Part shown: piece by piece, positions 22,201 to 33,970 of the stretch
Layout: every line of letters starts with the position of its first letter
Numbering within the stretch: the first letter of the stretch is position 1
Assembly (NCBI GenBank): GCA_030248215.1
Contig: JASANG010001247.1
Span: 62,001-126,000 of the forward strand
From: Enoplolaimus lenunculus
Taxonomy: Eukaryota; Nematoda; Enoplea; Enoplida; Thoracostomopsidae
Length of the DNA stretch: 64,000 nucleotides
Direction: 5' to 3'
Notes under the pieces: generated by a model
Seen by the model: the letters and a program-made list of their open reading frames with translations, nothing else
Told to the model about the DNA's origin: nothing
Databases searched by the model: none
Translations under genes and position numbers: made by a program

Positions 22201-25200
22201 TAATCCCTAGCAAAGGTTTTCAATGTTCACGCGTTCTTGCACATCAGGTAACCACAACTATTAATTCGAACTGGAAGTAGTAACTTAAAATTTCAAAACA
22301 GATACATCATTATTTTTTGTAAAGTCGCTTTCAAGCATGTAAGAAACCTTCTCTGACCTTTGAAAACAAAAGTCTAAACGCACTCTTAAAACGCCGCAAA
22401 TAACAGATATAAATTTAAAATCTCACACACTGAATGAATTCGCGATAACGTCCCCGTGTTACTCTGTGTTTATCGCGTCGAAATACAGGTCCAATCTGAT
22501 ATCGTTTCATTCGACCACTTTTATGAGTTGTTAAATATCGTGCGAAAGGTACCTAAAACAAATATAATATATTATAGTACATAAAAATATTACATCAAGA
22601 TTTACATGCAAAGTGCAACTCAATAATCACTGGGGAAAATAAATGTTTGAGAATAAATTTCATCTAACTCATTAACCCCTACAGGACAAAAATAAGTGTA
22701 AACGGAACTATGCAGGTGCAGCTCAAATTAACACAGTTATATAGTTTTGCTCAGCAGAAACAGCGAAATGGTCGTGTCTTAAACATCCATAACCGAAAAT
22801 TTATGTCAGATCCAAGGCTGCATACAAATTAAAATACATTAAACTAACTAGAGAGCCATAGAAAACGTATTCTGCTTTGTGTCTTTGGCCAATCAACCCA
22901 CACTAAGTTTCCATCAAAATTTCTGCAAAATCTTAATTCCCATCGTCAGTATTTTTGGTTTCGTTGTCATAGATTAAAAATTATCGATTTTACATTTAAA
23001 GAATTGTCATTTCAGTTTGTTCTTGTTCCAGCAAAATATAATTGAATTCATGTGCCAATATATCTTCATACTTCATATTATTTTCGCATTGACATACGCT
23101 ACAGCAAATTACAAACCGTTAAATCGAAACGAAGTGAAACGCGTTCACTCCCGGAATCTTCAATGTTAAAAAGTGTTTTCAAATTTTCCGTGCCAACATT
23201 GCGTTCCAAAGTATCCTATAATACTATTCGCATGTAGTTTATCTATATAACTCTGTTTTCGTCTTAAAAATTCGATAACAAACAGTGTTCAATCTCTTAA
23301 TTGCTTACTTTGTCTCTTCGACATAGTGGTTATAGAAATTGATAGGTACAGCGTTTTGCTACTTAGAACGTAAATGTGTGGTTTCAACTTTTTTTGCATA
23401 CCGGCATTTCGCTAGTGCGGGGCCTCATCCCATGCGGTTGAATCCCCCATGTTCAGCCAGAAATACAAAAAACATGTGCTAGAGTCACCTCTACGCTTTA
23501 AAATATTGCTAAAAATATAAAAAATGGAGAAGTTTATTTCGTGGGCTATTTAGAAAGCGCCACTCACCAAAACCCCCAAGGTTGATCCCGACCCTGGGGC
23601 ACCTCCAAAAAACCTCCTGCTCGAGATTGAGCTAGAGCATAGAGGCGGTAAAAACCCGTTCGATATACGAAAAAACCACATTCATAACTTGTGTTGAATT
23701 GAAAAGAAACAAACCTATCTTCAGAGTGGGTGGAGTGGGTTGCAAAACCCAACTCAGACCAATCAAATTCTATTCTTATTTTACGATGCATCACGTCACA
23801 TTTCACTTAAAAGTTCGCTTAAATACAAATGTAGCTTCTGCTGTCTAAAGAAAGTGTTTCTATTGCAAACCAATTTTTAAAGAGCATGCTTCCGATGAAA
23901 ATCGACAGAAAAGGGGTGAATTTCACCTATTATGGTATCGGTTGACAAAAACCCGTTCAAACCATGGAAAAACCCGATTTCATAACTTTCCACTGTATAC
24001 TCAGATACATCCCCGGTTGACCCTATAACATCGAATTCCATCTAAAAGTTCGCCTAACTAGCTTCTGTTGTCTAAACAAAACGTTTGTATTGGGAAATTT
24101 GTTATACCCAACAAATTTTTAAAAACAGCATGCGCTCAATGCATGCTGAACTTCACCTTTTCCGGCATACTGGAGTACCTGCTTTGTTCCAAAAGGAAGT
24201 CATTTAAGTGGAAAATCTGCAATTTTCTGATTTACGATTCAATTGAAACGGTACCTAGGAGAAAAATCCAATGACAATTAGTGCGATTGATAGGAAACAC
24301 ATCGAAGGGTACTGGAAATCACTAAGTCTGTTTCCATGATTCATTGGTGTTAATTAACTTGAATGAAGCGCAAATGGAACAAGCATAGCGGTAACTTAAT
24401 CACGAATGGAAATGAGCATAGACAAATATCTACCCAAGCCGACAGAACTTAGTAATCCATAACACAAAATAGCGCATTAGTTGCATTTTTTCGCTAGACT
24501 GCGATGAACACAGCGCTAGCGGCATTTGAAATATGAAATTTTTTCAACTTGTACTAAATTACACAATACCGATTTTATGTTTGCTGAAGTGAAACCTGTT
24601 ACAAACCAACGAGACGCCTTAAAATTAAAAAGGCAGCAAAAGCAACATGGGGTTTTCCAGATCTGAATTTTCCCCCAGGGTGTTTCGCCATTTCTCAACC
24701 AAGTGAACGGCTGAACCGATTTTGATAAACCTTTTTTGTTTGAAAGCCAATTATCCTGGGGTGTTAACCTCGCATGGGGATTTTAAAATTATAAGCTGTT
24801 TATTAGCTACAGGCTAATTTTAATTAAGCCTAAATCAGGACTTTCTACATTATTTCACTAATTATTGCAGTTAGAAGCAATCTAATTTCAGCATTAAGGG
24901 TTTTTGGGTGCGAGGAATCCGCATAGACTGTGGTTATAAAGAAAACGTGGTGCTGGGCGGTTATCCGCCACCCAGCGGCATCAACGACGAAGAGAATGGG
25001 CTGTCGAGGAAGACTAGATGTGTCCTGGCGCAACTACAATCAGGGTGGTGCCAATTGCTGAACAGCTACATCAGATTGATGAAAACGTGTCAGAGTTGTG
25101 CACAAAATTCGGCATCAGGCCACACACCGTTCAACACTTATTCGACTGCCCAGCCAAAACCAACCACATTAGATGTATCAGCGTTATGGAATAGACCACA

Positions 25201-28200
25201 GGAAGTGATTGCTTGGTTCGACTTTACGCTGACAGATGGAGAAAGCGATGGTGGGATGGACGAATGACGTTGGATACATCTACCAGAAGAAGAGGAAGAA
25301 GTCCCACTGCGACTGCCTAAACAAATCTTCTGCAATACTAAATCTCCACAAGACATGAGAGCCTCTAGGAATCTAGCGTTAGGGTTTTTTTAATAGACAA
25401 TTTAAATGCTACATTCGTTCCTCCTGCGAAGTCGCAAACTCAATGACTACAATAACCAGTTTGGCAAACAGGTTTGCATCGACCGTAATTGCTGTAACCA
25501 CCTCGGTAGTGGAGTTTGTTGAGACGTACAAGCCGCCGTGATTCGTCGTGCCCTTTTCATACTGCGTCTGCGTAATGAAGCTTACCCTCTGGACTTCCTT
25601 CCCTTCAAGCTGCTGTTCGGCCTTACCCTGCTCTGCCTCACATTGATCTGATCCCTTCGGTGCCATTACTATGCTTGTATTGGCGCTACATCCTCTAACT
25701 TCCCCATTTTGTTTGTCGTTCTCAGTTGTATTGCACTAAAGTCCAGCGAATATAGACCGTTGAGACATGACCCATTCTTTTTACTTGATAGCCTTCCTGT
25801 CGTCGCAGTAATTCATATAAGGTTAAATTGGCGAATGTCCACCGGTTTCTTATTTTGTGCACGACCAACAACGCGTTTTGTCTTGGGATTCACAGGAACT
25901 AGGTATATATTTGCTTGTGCATCCGGCAACATTTCACTATCCTCAACATGCTTGATGTAGCCACTACCCCAATTCCGACAGCATTGCCGCCAGTACTACC
26001 TTTCTCGTGTACTTATGATAATATGTTGCACGTGCGTGCGCTAAGCCCTAAGTCACGAAATAGCGGGACATTCGCGTGAACCAGGCAGTGTCAAAGTGCG
26101 TTTGATGCCCTGGAAAAACTTTAAATACAGCATCGGTACAAAAATTTGTTGATTTTAAACGAAATTTTTTGGCTCAGATAGATTTCAGTGAACACGCAGC
26201 AGTTGTTTGGGCAATTTACCAATTTCGACCTACCTTTATGGCCGTAAATTTTACGCGCTTACGAATCACTAACTCTGCGGTGGCATCTAAACGAGAAGGA
26301 TCTATTGGGAAGATTGTGGCGGTGGAGTCGGTTGCTGCAAGAATATCTGCGACATGGTAATTTGCACAAAAGTGGAAAAACGAACGGCAACGCTCACTCA
26401 TTGTCTCGCCGTGGCAACGATGATACCGATTGTAACAGCCCAGACAATGCTTTCAAAATGGGTCAACAGTGCACATGTTATGAGCTGTATCGATTGATGC
26501 AGTGTTCTATAGCTACAATTGAATCGCAACAGCTAGCGCAAATGCTGTAAGACTATAACCTAAGTAATATAAACCTTGTGCAATAGGAAGACCACGAAGT
26601 TCAACATATAGTAAAAAATCTTGCAGCTGAGCAGTATGTAGACTCCAAGAATGCTGGAACTAGAACCAAACGCTGGTCTCCGAAATGAAAAAAGTGATCT
26701 TTGTCAGAAAACGGTGTTCTATATGACATAATGGGACCACTTGAGTGTTTATAGATGTTTTCACCAAATGGGTGCAATGCTGTGCTATGTCTGACAACGG
26801 GTTATTTGGAATACATAAAGTACAAACCACTGCACACCACCTAGTGGGAAATTGGAATCGGCAAAAGAAGTTGCCATTGGCGAAATAGAGCAAACGTGGA
26901 TCGAACAAGGTGACTATGTTCGCGAAATTGCTTCGAAAATGTTCAAAGCGACGAAATTAGCGCAGACTGCAATTGAAAATGCCCAAACAAAACAGAAACG
27001 TTCCCATGACACAACGGTACACGGTCCCTATGTTTTGGAAAGCGATGAATTTTTCTGTGTCCCATCGTGGTCACCAAAATCTAACGAAGAAACGGGCTGA
27101 GGTGCAAATACCAAGTTTGCACTTAGCTGAACTGTCAACGTTAGAGCGAAGAAAAAATTAGTACATTGTTTCGCAAAAATAATGCTTACACCACACAGCA
27201 CTCTCCAAAAAACACTAAAATAATGCCCCGATTTTTACGCACACTCCATTATATATGCTCAAAGTCCCTGAAAAAATAAAAGGATTTGATATTTCATAAA
27301 ACTCAAAATCTATCATATTTTTTTCATAAACCTAAACATCATTAATGCTGCATTATTTTCTTCAAATAACCCAGACGTCTTAAATGATACACATACCCTC
27401 ATCTCGGTCAATGGTGTGTCAATATTGACCGCTCCATGTCTTTCGAAACATGGAACTATACTGTTAAGCATCCCTCTTCGTATTCGCATTTCAATCGGGC
27501 CAAAGTCCCTAGTTCCCTGAAAAAATTATATAACTTTACTTGTACTGGAAGGCAGAGTGCAACCGGAATCCCGAAACCGATCAAAATTTCGATTCAAAAC
27601 GAGTTCCGATTTAGATTGCACAATCATTCGGAAACGGAATTTTGACATTTTAATTTTAATCCCACTTGTGAAATGTTGCACATAAATTCTGCATCATTTA
27701 TCTTTCATATAAATAAATTGTTTTCGATGAATTAACTTATTAATATTGTCAATTTCTACATGCAACGTTTTTGAGAATTGTTGCCAGCCAACTCACTAAA
27801 TCAATATTACACATGTAATGCAAATTCTAATTAGTCACAAAATTCGTAGCTCCGATTCCGCTTCCGATTCCAATATAATATTGCTGTTCCGATTTCTGTA
27901 TGCTTCTGTTTCGCAATGCACGACGATATGCTTCTGTTTCGCCTTGCACCCTGACCCTGCTTGAAGCATTTGGATAGGTTATGCAACAGCATGCGCTCTA
28001 AATCAGTTAATTGGTATATAAGATATAATAATATGATAGTTATGCTCGAAAATTTAACCACCAGTATATATACAGTTTCTACATTTAATGACATACATGT
28101 AAAATTAAACGCGTTTCGGAGGCGAATGGGCAATTGAACGAATCCAAAAAGTATACCTAAATATGTATAATAACAAGTAAATTTGCCCGGTTAAATTAAA

Positions 28201-29425
28201 CTTCACATACTTTTGTCGTCCTTAACAACTGTCGATTGTACTCGTACTCTGTATCGTCGCGCACATCTTGGCTTGCGAAAGGTTCAGAGCTGCAATTGCC
28301 CTAAATTATTATAGTGAAACTGAAATGAACTTTTTGACAAGCTATGTAGGTTTAGTATAAGTATATATCAAATGCTGCGCAAACCAGCCTGTAAATAGGG
28401 TACTATATTAGGTCATTATACACTACGTTAAAATATAACAGCCGAAAATACAGTACGTATCTAATTTAATATTTATTACACGCTGGCTTCTCCACAGCGG
28501 GGCCCCCCAGCACTTTTCGAAATTTTCATTTCCCCCCAGGCGAAAGTTTTGCCGCCCCCAGGAAAGGCCCCCGGCCAATTTTCGGCCGCCGCCCAGCAAA
28601 ATGCCCCCAGCAAATTTTTTTGCTGCGGGGCCCCAGGACTTTTCTAAGCCAAAAATTTTCAACGTTAAAACATAAAGACCTGGACTTTTTTGAGGAGGAC
28701 ATTCGGCAAAATGTGATTTTATATTACGCTGAGTACTCATAATTTTTTAATGGCGCTACAAATACCGGTAGTAACTAGTACAATTCAATAATGAAGTGAA
28801 AAAAGCACAATTATATAAAGACCGTTTCAGGGCACACAGCATTCGAAAGTACTTTGCAGCAACAAGTTCAACCCGCCTATATTTTATATAATTGTGCTTC
28901 TTTCAACTTCTGGTAAAGTTGTCAGTAATATTAGTTAAAATTATTGTTATTAGCGTTTGCGGGGAATTTTTGTCATGTTGAGCGATGAGTAATCTTCAGT
29001 TGAGTTGGAAACACGATCTAGAATAAAAAAATGGTCCAAAAAGTCGGCTTGCAAAATTTTAAGCCTGCCCTCCAGCACCCCCCAGATCATCTGGGGGCCC
29101 CCAGGAAAACTGCCCCCCCCCCAGCAAAATTAGCTGCCCCCCAGGAAACTCCTGGGGGGCCCAGGAAACGCCCTCCGGCGGAAATTTTCAAGCTGTGGAG
29201 AAGCCAGACACGTACACCCGATTTATAAATCTGACACCGACAACTCAAAATAACCATTTATATAACACAAAACAAAGTTGCAACTATAGCTATAACATAT
29301 CTAAGCTGTATATTTGTTCATTAAAAGGCGCATACTTTATCTTCAGTTGCGGTAGAAAAGAATCCACTGCGTAACAATTTTCGTTCAATCCGCCTAGAAA
29401 TCTGATTGGTGTTAAGTAATCTCAT
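16287..29425 (-). CDS. HARS: Histidine--tRNA ligase, 13 exons, mitochondrial-type leader
   Basis: Charges tRNA-His with histidine (class II synthetase). Exons in reading order: 29425-29336, 28300-28211, 27516-27397, 23215-23117, 22552-22427, 22007-21900, 21639-21541, 21061-20968, 19336-19194, 18972-18900, 18558-18419, 17695-17579, 16508-16287. All junctions are GT..AG and phases agree, giving 506 residues, the usual size. Residues 1-30 are rich in R, L and S ([16 protein letters not shown]), like a mitochondrial leader; no WHEP domain is visible. GTRD starts at 61, motif 2 is at 134-175 ([16 protein letters not shown]), the HisA loop [10 protein letters not shown] is near 330-339, GGGRYD near 355-360, and the anticodon-binding domain is about 400-506. 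The frame is open upstream to an ATG at 29536, but the chosen ATG follows an acceptor (TTTTAG|A ATG), suggesting a spliced leader or 5' UTR intron. The largest intron (27396-23216) holds LINE and LTR remains. Whether it serves mitochondria, cytosol or both is inferred. Confidence 0.92.
17240..17470 (-). mobile_element. Short LINE 3'-end fragment
   Basis: On the - strand one frame reads [15 protein letters not shown], a LINE C-terminal zinc-knuckle motif, and a second frame continues with a W-T-K-P-type end. It is frameshifted and lies in the synthetase intron 17578-16509. Confidence 0.4.
19495..19905. mobile_element. GGTGCAACCGGAAT-family element, worn copy
   Basis: CGGTTCCGGTAAATTT..ACCGGAATTAAAAATTCCG blocks and a GTTGAACCCTGG end match the better copy at 30014-30385. 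It lies in the synthetase intron 20967-19337. Confidence 0.55.
19990..20315. mobile_element. AGGTCAATCTGCT MITE
   Basis: The ends AGGTCAATCTGCT and AGCAGATTGACCT are exact complements, 326 bp apart; inner GGCCAA/TTGGCC blocks also mirror. A related end (CCAATCTGCTATTCAGGCTA) is at about 5899. It is in the synthetase intron 20967-19337. Confidence 0.75.
20512..20935. mobile_element. CAGGGTGCAA hAT-like MITE next to a splice donor
   Basis: The ends are CAGGGTGCAACCGG and a complementary TTTGCACCCTG. Runs of GATTCCGATTCCG give it a simple-repeat look. It ends 33 bp from the synthetase exon 21061-20968, inside the adjoining intron. Flanking 8-mers agree at only five of eight positions. Confidence 0.7.
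23216..24884. repeat. Synthetase intron with a diverged ~290-bp duplication
   Basis: Segments 23650-23895 and 23944-24135 share AAAACCCGTTC, AAAAGTTCGC, TAGCTTCTG and TTTTTAAA..AGCATGC in the same order and orientation, so this part of intron 27396-23216 was tandemly duplicated. The open frame 23806-23564 (- strand) lies in it and has no motif. The rest shows no gene. Confidence 0.5.
24885..25390 (+). mobile_element. LINE ORF2 3' end with tail
   Basis: [20 protein letters not shown], then [14 protein letters not shown] in the next frame, then [17 protein letters not shown], follow the conserved C-terminal order of Jockey/CR1-like LINEs, with at least one frame change. After the stop (about 25267) the 3' tail contains CTAAATCTCCACAAGACATG and a GAGAGCC block also seen in the tRNA-related repeats at 9757 and 43690. 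5'-truncated copy. Confidence 0.65.
25409..25995 (-). pseudogene. Two coding-like segments of unknown origin
   Basis: On the - strand a 60-codon open segment (25995-25813; [18 protein letters not shown]) begins just after an AG and is followed by an 85-codon segment (25666-25409; [16 protein letters not shown]). Composition looks coding but I recognise no family. They lie between the LINE and the LTR remains in the synthetase intron, so a transposon or processed-gene remnant is likely. Confidence 0.3.
26160..27165 (+). mobile_element. Ty3/gypsy-type LTR element pol remnant (fossil)
   Basis: Internal part only: an RNase H region ([11 protein letters not shown]) with the [13 protein letters not shown] end typical of Ty3/gypsy pol at about 26160-26430, then an integrase-like part at about 26560-27165. 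No LTRs, gag or protease were recognised. It is plainly broken, with several breaks, and appears old. It lies in the synthetase intron 27396-23216, on the opposite strand from the gene. Confidence 0.55.
27553..27953. mobile_element. CAGGGTGCAA hAT-like MITE near a splice acceptor
   Basis: CAGAGTGCAACCGGAAT at one end and CTTGCACCCTG at the other, with GATTCCG-type interior like 20512-20935. It starts 36 bp from synthetase exon 27516-27397, on the acceptor side. Confidence 0.65.
28483..29207. mobile_element. GC-armed TIR element with 5-bp target duplication
   Basis: The ends CTGGCTTCTCCACAG and CTGTGGAGAAGCCAG are perfect complements, 725 bp apart, and ACACG flanks both sides (28478-28482 and 29208-29212). 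The arms are very rich in CCCCCAGGAAA-type units and the centre is AT-rich. It is in the first synthetase intron (29335-28301). No coding capacity was seen. Superfamily is not assigned. Confidence 0.8.
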
Positions 29426-29689
29426 TCTAAAATTATTAACTAAAAATACATTCACTTGTCCGTGCGCATATGATGCGTAGTATAATGCATGGCCGATTCT
29501 GTTAAGACTTAAGTCAGGACTACATTGGAAGCGCAATCGTTAATTTAAATTGCAACTTTTGGAACACGGTATTCTGTCTCAAATTAGTGGTCGGTCAAGG
29601 GATAACTTTAGTAAAAACTGGGGCTTTGAAGCCTATGAGACTTGCTTGTATGATACACACGGAAAAGCAAGTCTAATAATCGCAAGAAC

Positions 29690-29765
29690 CATTTGAAGAG
29701 TATTGGCAGCATGCTTGAATCGAATGCAAGAGGACCAAGGTTCGATTCCCGGTGTGGTACTTCAC
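29690..29765 (+). repeat. tRNA-like remnant
   Basis: GGTTCGATTCCCGG is a strong B-box/T-arm match, and ACCA..TGGT at the ends resembles an acceptor stem. The D and anticodon arms do not fold well, so this is a tRNA pseudogene or SINE head. Confidence 0.4.
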
Positions 29766-30013
29766 GTTGGGCAAAACATCGAACAGGGGTCGTAATTCAA
29801 GCCATCCATCCTACGTACGTATGTTTGCAAAACGCATAATTATTCTCCAAGTGACCGAAAAGGTTTTAAACTAGTTATAAATCGGCAAGAAAAGTTTCCG
29901 TACATCCGGTACGAATACAAAATGCACAAAATCTGAGTTGCTAAAACCGCAAACTTATAGTTTGTCACTTGTCATTCTAAGTACGTAGCAACTGGAACTT
30001 CATACCTTTTTAC

Positions 30014-30385
30014 CAGGGTGCAACCGGAATTCCGCTTCGGGCATTTTTTCACCTTCCGGTTCCGGTTCCCGTAAATTTTTACCGGATTTAAAAATTCCGG
30101 TGTTATAATTTGGCCGTTTTCTTAACTTTGCTAATTTTTAACAATCTCTTTTGAAAGCCACTTGTACTCCAAATATAAGCCATTGATGGTGGATTTCACT
30201 TCAGTCGACGACGAAAATCTAAAATACAACAAATAAAATACCTATGTTCGACTAAGGTTGCTTCACAAATAGAGCAAAAAATACGATTAAAATGAAATTT
30301 TTGGTGAAATGCAGTTTTCACTTTCCGGTTCCAGTAAAATTTTCAAATTCCGGTTCCGGTAAATTGTAATTCCGGTTGCACCCTG
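30014..30385. mobile_element. hAT-like MITE with perfect 8-bp target duplication
   Basis: The ends CAGGGTGCAACCGGAATTCC and TCCGGTTGCACCCTG are complementary over 372 bp. CTTTTTAC stands on both sides (30006-30013 and 30386-30393). An 8-bp duplication with CAGGG ends is characteristic of hAT transposons. This is the best-preserved copy of the family in the window. Confidence 0.88.
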
Positions 30386-30526
30386 CTTTTTACTAAGCAC
30401 CTAGAAAAGTAGGATTACAAGTGTCCTTGAACTCTCAGCTTACGGACTCCTAAGTGAACGCTCTTCCTCCGCGCAACCTAGCCCATCCCTTCAATTACTT
30501 ATACAATCGACAATATTTGTCCACAC

Positions 30527-30784
30527 CAGGGTGCAAGCGGAATTCCGGTTACCACACTTTTCCACCTTCCGTTTCCGGTAAATTGTTATCGTAGCGGTAT
30601 TAAATTTCAGTCGGTGGTAATTAGGATTAGTATAGTATATAAACCTTGACAATCGAAGGTAGATTTCACTTCCGTGGAAAATGTTAGATGAATTTTTCAG
30701 TAGCATGTATTTTAACTTTTCGGTTCGGTAATTTTCTTAAATTCCGGTTCGGTTTCCGATATGTTGCAATTCCTGTTGCACCGA
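30527..30784. mobile_element. hAT-like MITE, second nearby copy
   Basis: CAGGGTGCAAGCGGAATTCC at the left and TCCTGTTGCACC at the right, with TTCCGGTAAATT inside. Worn relative of the copy 140 bp upstream. Confidence 0.65.
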
Positions 30785-32787
30785 GGTCGCAGTTGACACT
30801 GTCGGATTTTCACGTAAACGGCCAAGTTCGGGATCTATGACGATAGCGTATTCGCCCTTCACCAACGTCACGGCCGGTTTTAAGAATTTACTGAAGAACG
30901 TTTTTACAGAAGGCACAGATATGGTTATACAGTATACAATGTTATACGGTGTTTACCGATGCTATTGATTCAATTCGATCTAAGCTTACGTTTTTAGTGT
31001 ACAGTTTATATGACAGTGAACGTTTATATGCGTTCCGAGCGGCTTCAGTAATGACCGAGCCCCGGCGCGTCCGTTGAACGCACTACCTAACAACGACAGG
31101 TTCCGGCGCTCAACACACCGGACTCGGGAGTACATACAAATAGCCTGCCCATAACAGTTCTTATTTTAAAACAGTTCTACGGTACTCCACTCAGAAAGTT
31201 CTTACCAGTTAATCCTGCAAGCGCGGAATTAAACCGAACAATTATAAACACAACAAGTAGTTTCCACCTAATAGCGAAAAGCACACAATAATACAATTCT
31301 CCGCGTTTCAAAACAACACCAAATCTTATCAAATTCTTTCAAAACTGAACATATATACAATTCGGGCTACTCGCCCACACATTTATCTATTTTGCATAAA
31401 TTCTGTAACTTTTATTATATTAATTTTTGTTCCTTGTTTTCGTTTCTTTTGTTTTGTTTCGTTCTGTTTCTTTTTGCCCTGCTTCAGCCATTTGCCCTAG
31501 CTATGTCATTCTTCCCATATACCACAGACACGTATCTATCGGCTCGCTACGGTGGCACGGATCCAGGATCTCAAAATGGGTGGGGGGGGGCAAAATTTCA
31601 CAGCTAATAAACTTATTTTTGACCCACACACAAACCACGAACTATTGCCATAAAATTGACATCTTTACGTTCGTTCAATTGAGATGAATCACAAATAAAT
31701 CTAACGTATCAACGCAATTTAGATCTAAACAACAGGGTGGCAACATAAGTTCGGATTTGGTTTCAAACAGGCACAAATTGAAAGGCTCTGATTCGGGAAA
31801 TTATTGGTTCGGTGCCACCCTGCTTAGTGACGACAAAACATTAATCATCCGAGACTGCAGTAAAATAACAGGGCAGCTTATTATAAGCTGCTTATACTAA
31901 TGTGTATAAAACAGAGAAATAAACAGCGTAAAACAGCAATTGACAATCTATATAATTTTTGTCGAGATGCTATTGGACGCCACGGCCGGGGTGCCCCCCC
32001 ATCGATCCGCCATTGCATATATTACATAAGGACAAGCATGTTCAACAACCTTACATAGTTCCCTACTGCATTAGGTTAAGTTTACGCAGTTCAAGTTTTT
32101 CAAAATTATTAATTGCACTTGGCTTTTACGTGTTCGAGATATTTCTTTTCGGATCTGATTCCTGCAAAGCAAACATATTTCAATACACACGTTTTCTTGG
32201 ACGCACTAGCTAAGTTTATATTTGCTTTTATACACGGTAAAATGAACACAAATTGAAAATAGATTGACACATTCTAAAAGTATTCAAGTAAGTTCTTCAG
32301 CAGCAAATATAAAGTTTATAATTCGATTTTGATCTGTAATATTTTCAACGCTTAAAAACAGAAAAATTTATCAAATTGCTCTAGTACGCTAAATTTGAAA
32401 TTCAAACAACAAAAAATATAGTTCAAGGCAAATTTTTTAAGCTTTATGGTAGCAATTGGTATAAATATATCGCTGGTATCACTAAGTTATATGGGCTCTG
32501 GACGCATTGAATATCTCAGCCGCGGTTTATGAAAAGTACAACATATGAAAAATATAGATTTTGAGTTAATTTCTGGGTTGCAAAAAGTTAAGTTTAGAAA
32601 TTAAGTCGTGGAATCTCCAAAAAATTGCCTCTTGCTGTGTTTACGGAGCATTTGTTAACATGGATAGAAACAAGCACAACAACTCTGTAAACATGCGTTA
32701 TTCTGGAAATTCTCTGAACTCTAGACTATAACAGAAAATGTATTTCATGCTTGTTCATACGTATTGTTTTGTTCTTTCAGCTTGTTA
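30785..32787. other. Intergenic stretch with one coding-like segment
   Basis: On the - strand about 30960-30785 reads open (FLKPAVTLVKGEYAIVIDPE) and runs into the hAT-like element at 30784; it has no start and no recognised family. A GC-rich patch at 31030-31130 and T-rich DNA at 31400-31500 follow. No gene is supported to 32787. Confidence 0.3.
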
Positions 32788-33280
32788 TGGGTCATCCACG
32801 TTAAAATGCACGCACATTTGTAAAAAAATGTCCCTCCCTTTTGGGTGCCCACGTTGTCCCTACCCACTCTCTTATACACTGTCTGAAATGTCAATATGTC
32901 ATTGTCTGAACATTTAGACAATGAATATGCTCTAGGCCTAAATATATACTTGTCCTGACATCATTATCGGGAACTGTTATTGTCCATAGTCCCTCAGAAG
33001 GGACTCAATTTATTGCGTTGAATGATGCGTGTGAATATGTGTGCACAGCGTGTCTTTTTAAATGTGTGCGCGTGTGCTAACGTAATGTCCTGACATCCTA
33101 CAGACAACATGTATTTATCCAGAGTCCCTTCCGACAGATTCTAAACAATTAACACTATGTTAGTACAGCTATGAAACTGTACCTTGCCTCCAGCTAGTAT
33201 GTGTACTTTGATGCTGTTCCTAATGGGGTGGGTGGAACATTTATTACACCGGCGCGTGCATTATAACGTGGATGACCCAT
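32788..33280. mobile_element. PIF/Harbinger-like element, TTA duplication
   Basis: TGGGTCATCCACGTTAAAAT at the left is mirrored by ATTATAACGTGGATGACCCA at the right, 493 bp apart, and TTA flanks both sides. A 3-bp TTA/TAA duplication is typical of PIF/Harbinger. No transposase frame. Confidence 0.82.
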
Positions 33281-33523
33281 TATACTTACTGAGTTTTCAA
33301 GACTAAACGTTGTAAACACAAGGAACATTAGGTGTGGTCGCGGATTAAGTACCGATCATATACAAAGTGTTTACAAGTGAACGGTCTTCTATTTTTAAGT
33401 AGCTAATAAATGTATTTCTTTTTGCATCGCTAGCGTAAATTTCGGCAGGAATTAGAAACGCCGGAAAATTACCGCTATTTTATGAACATAGAAATAGCGC
33501 AATTTTTCATCACAAATGCCGTA

Positions 33524-33879
33524 TTCACGTTATAACTGGGCAAGCGGGTACGACTTGTTCACTGTTTATTCGACGGTGCTTTTATCGGGTGAGCAGAAAC
33601 CACGCTCTCAGATTTTCAACGTATACACTAGCCGGAATGTCACGCGATAACCGTGCGACATTTAATATGCGATGACATTCCAAAATTACAGCGAATATCA
33701 TAAGATATTTTAGCGGGACAGTGTAAGTATTCTTCGCGTGCTTGTAAACGAATTGTAAGTGGGCGTCACATGACATCTTAGTTATGTCTGTTGATCCGAT
33801 ATGACAACACGAATTTTTACTTTGACGCCGAATCAACATGGGACAAACGGTGACCAGCCTGCCCCGGTTATAACCTGAA
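33524..33879. mobile_element. TTCACGTTATAACC element, short copy
   Basis: TTCACGTTATAACTGGGCA at the left and TGCCCCGGTTATAACCTGAA at the right. The interior shares GAATATCATAAGATATT and GCGGGACAGTGTAA with 6713-7463, so this looks like an internally deleted relative. Confidence 0.7.
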
Positions 33880-33970
33880 TCCTAAACCCAACCGTAACTC
33901 CGAATAGCGTTTCACTTTCAAGGTTTAGGCTTTTGCTAATAGTTTTTTTGCGGCTAATATTTAATTCTTA

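Noticed and set aside
28423-28740. - strand frame rich in G, P and A
   Set aside because: It is the C-rich arm of the TIR element at 28483-29207, not a gene.
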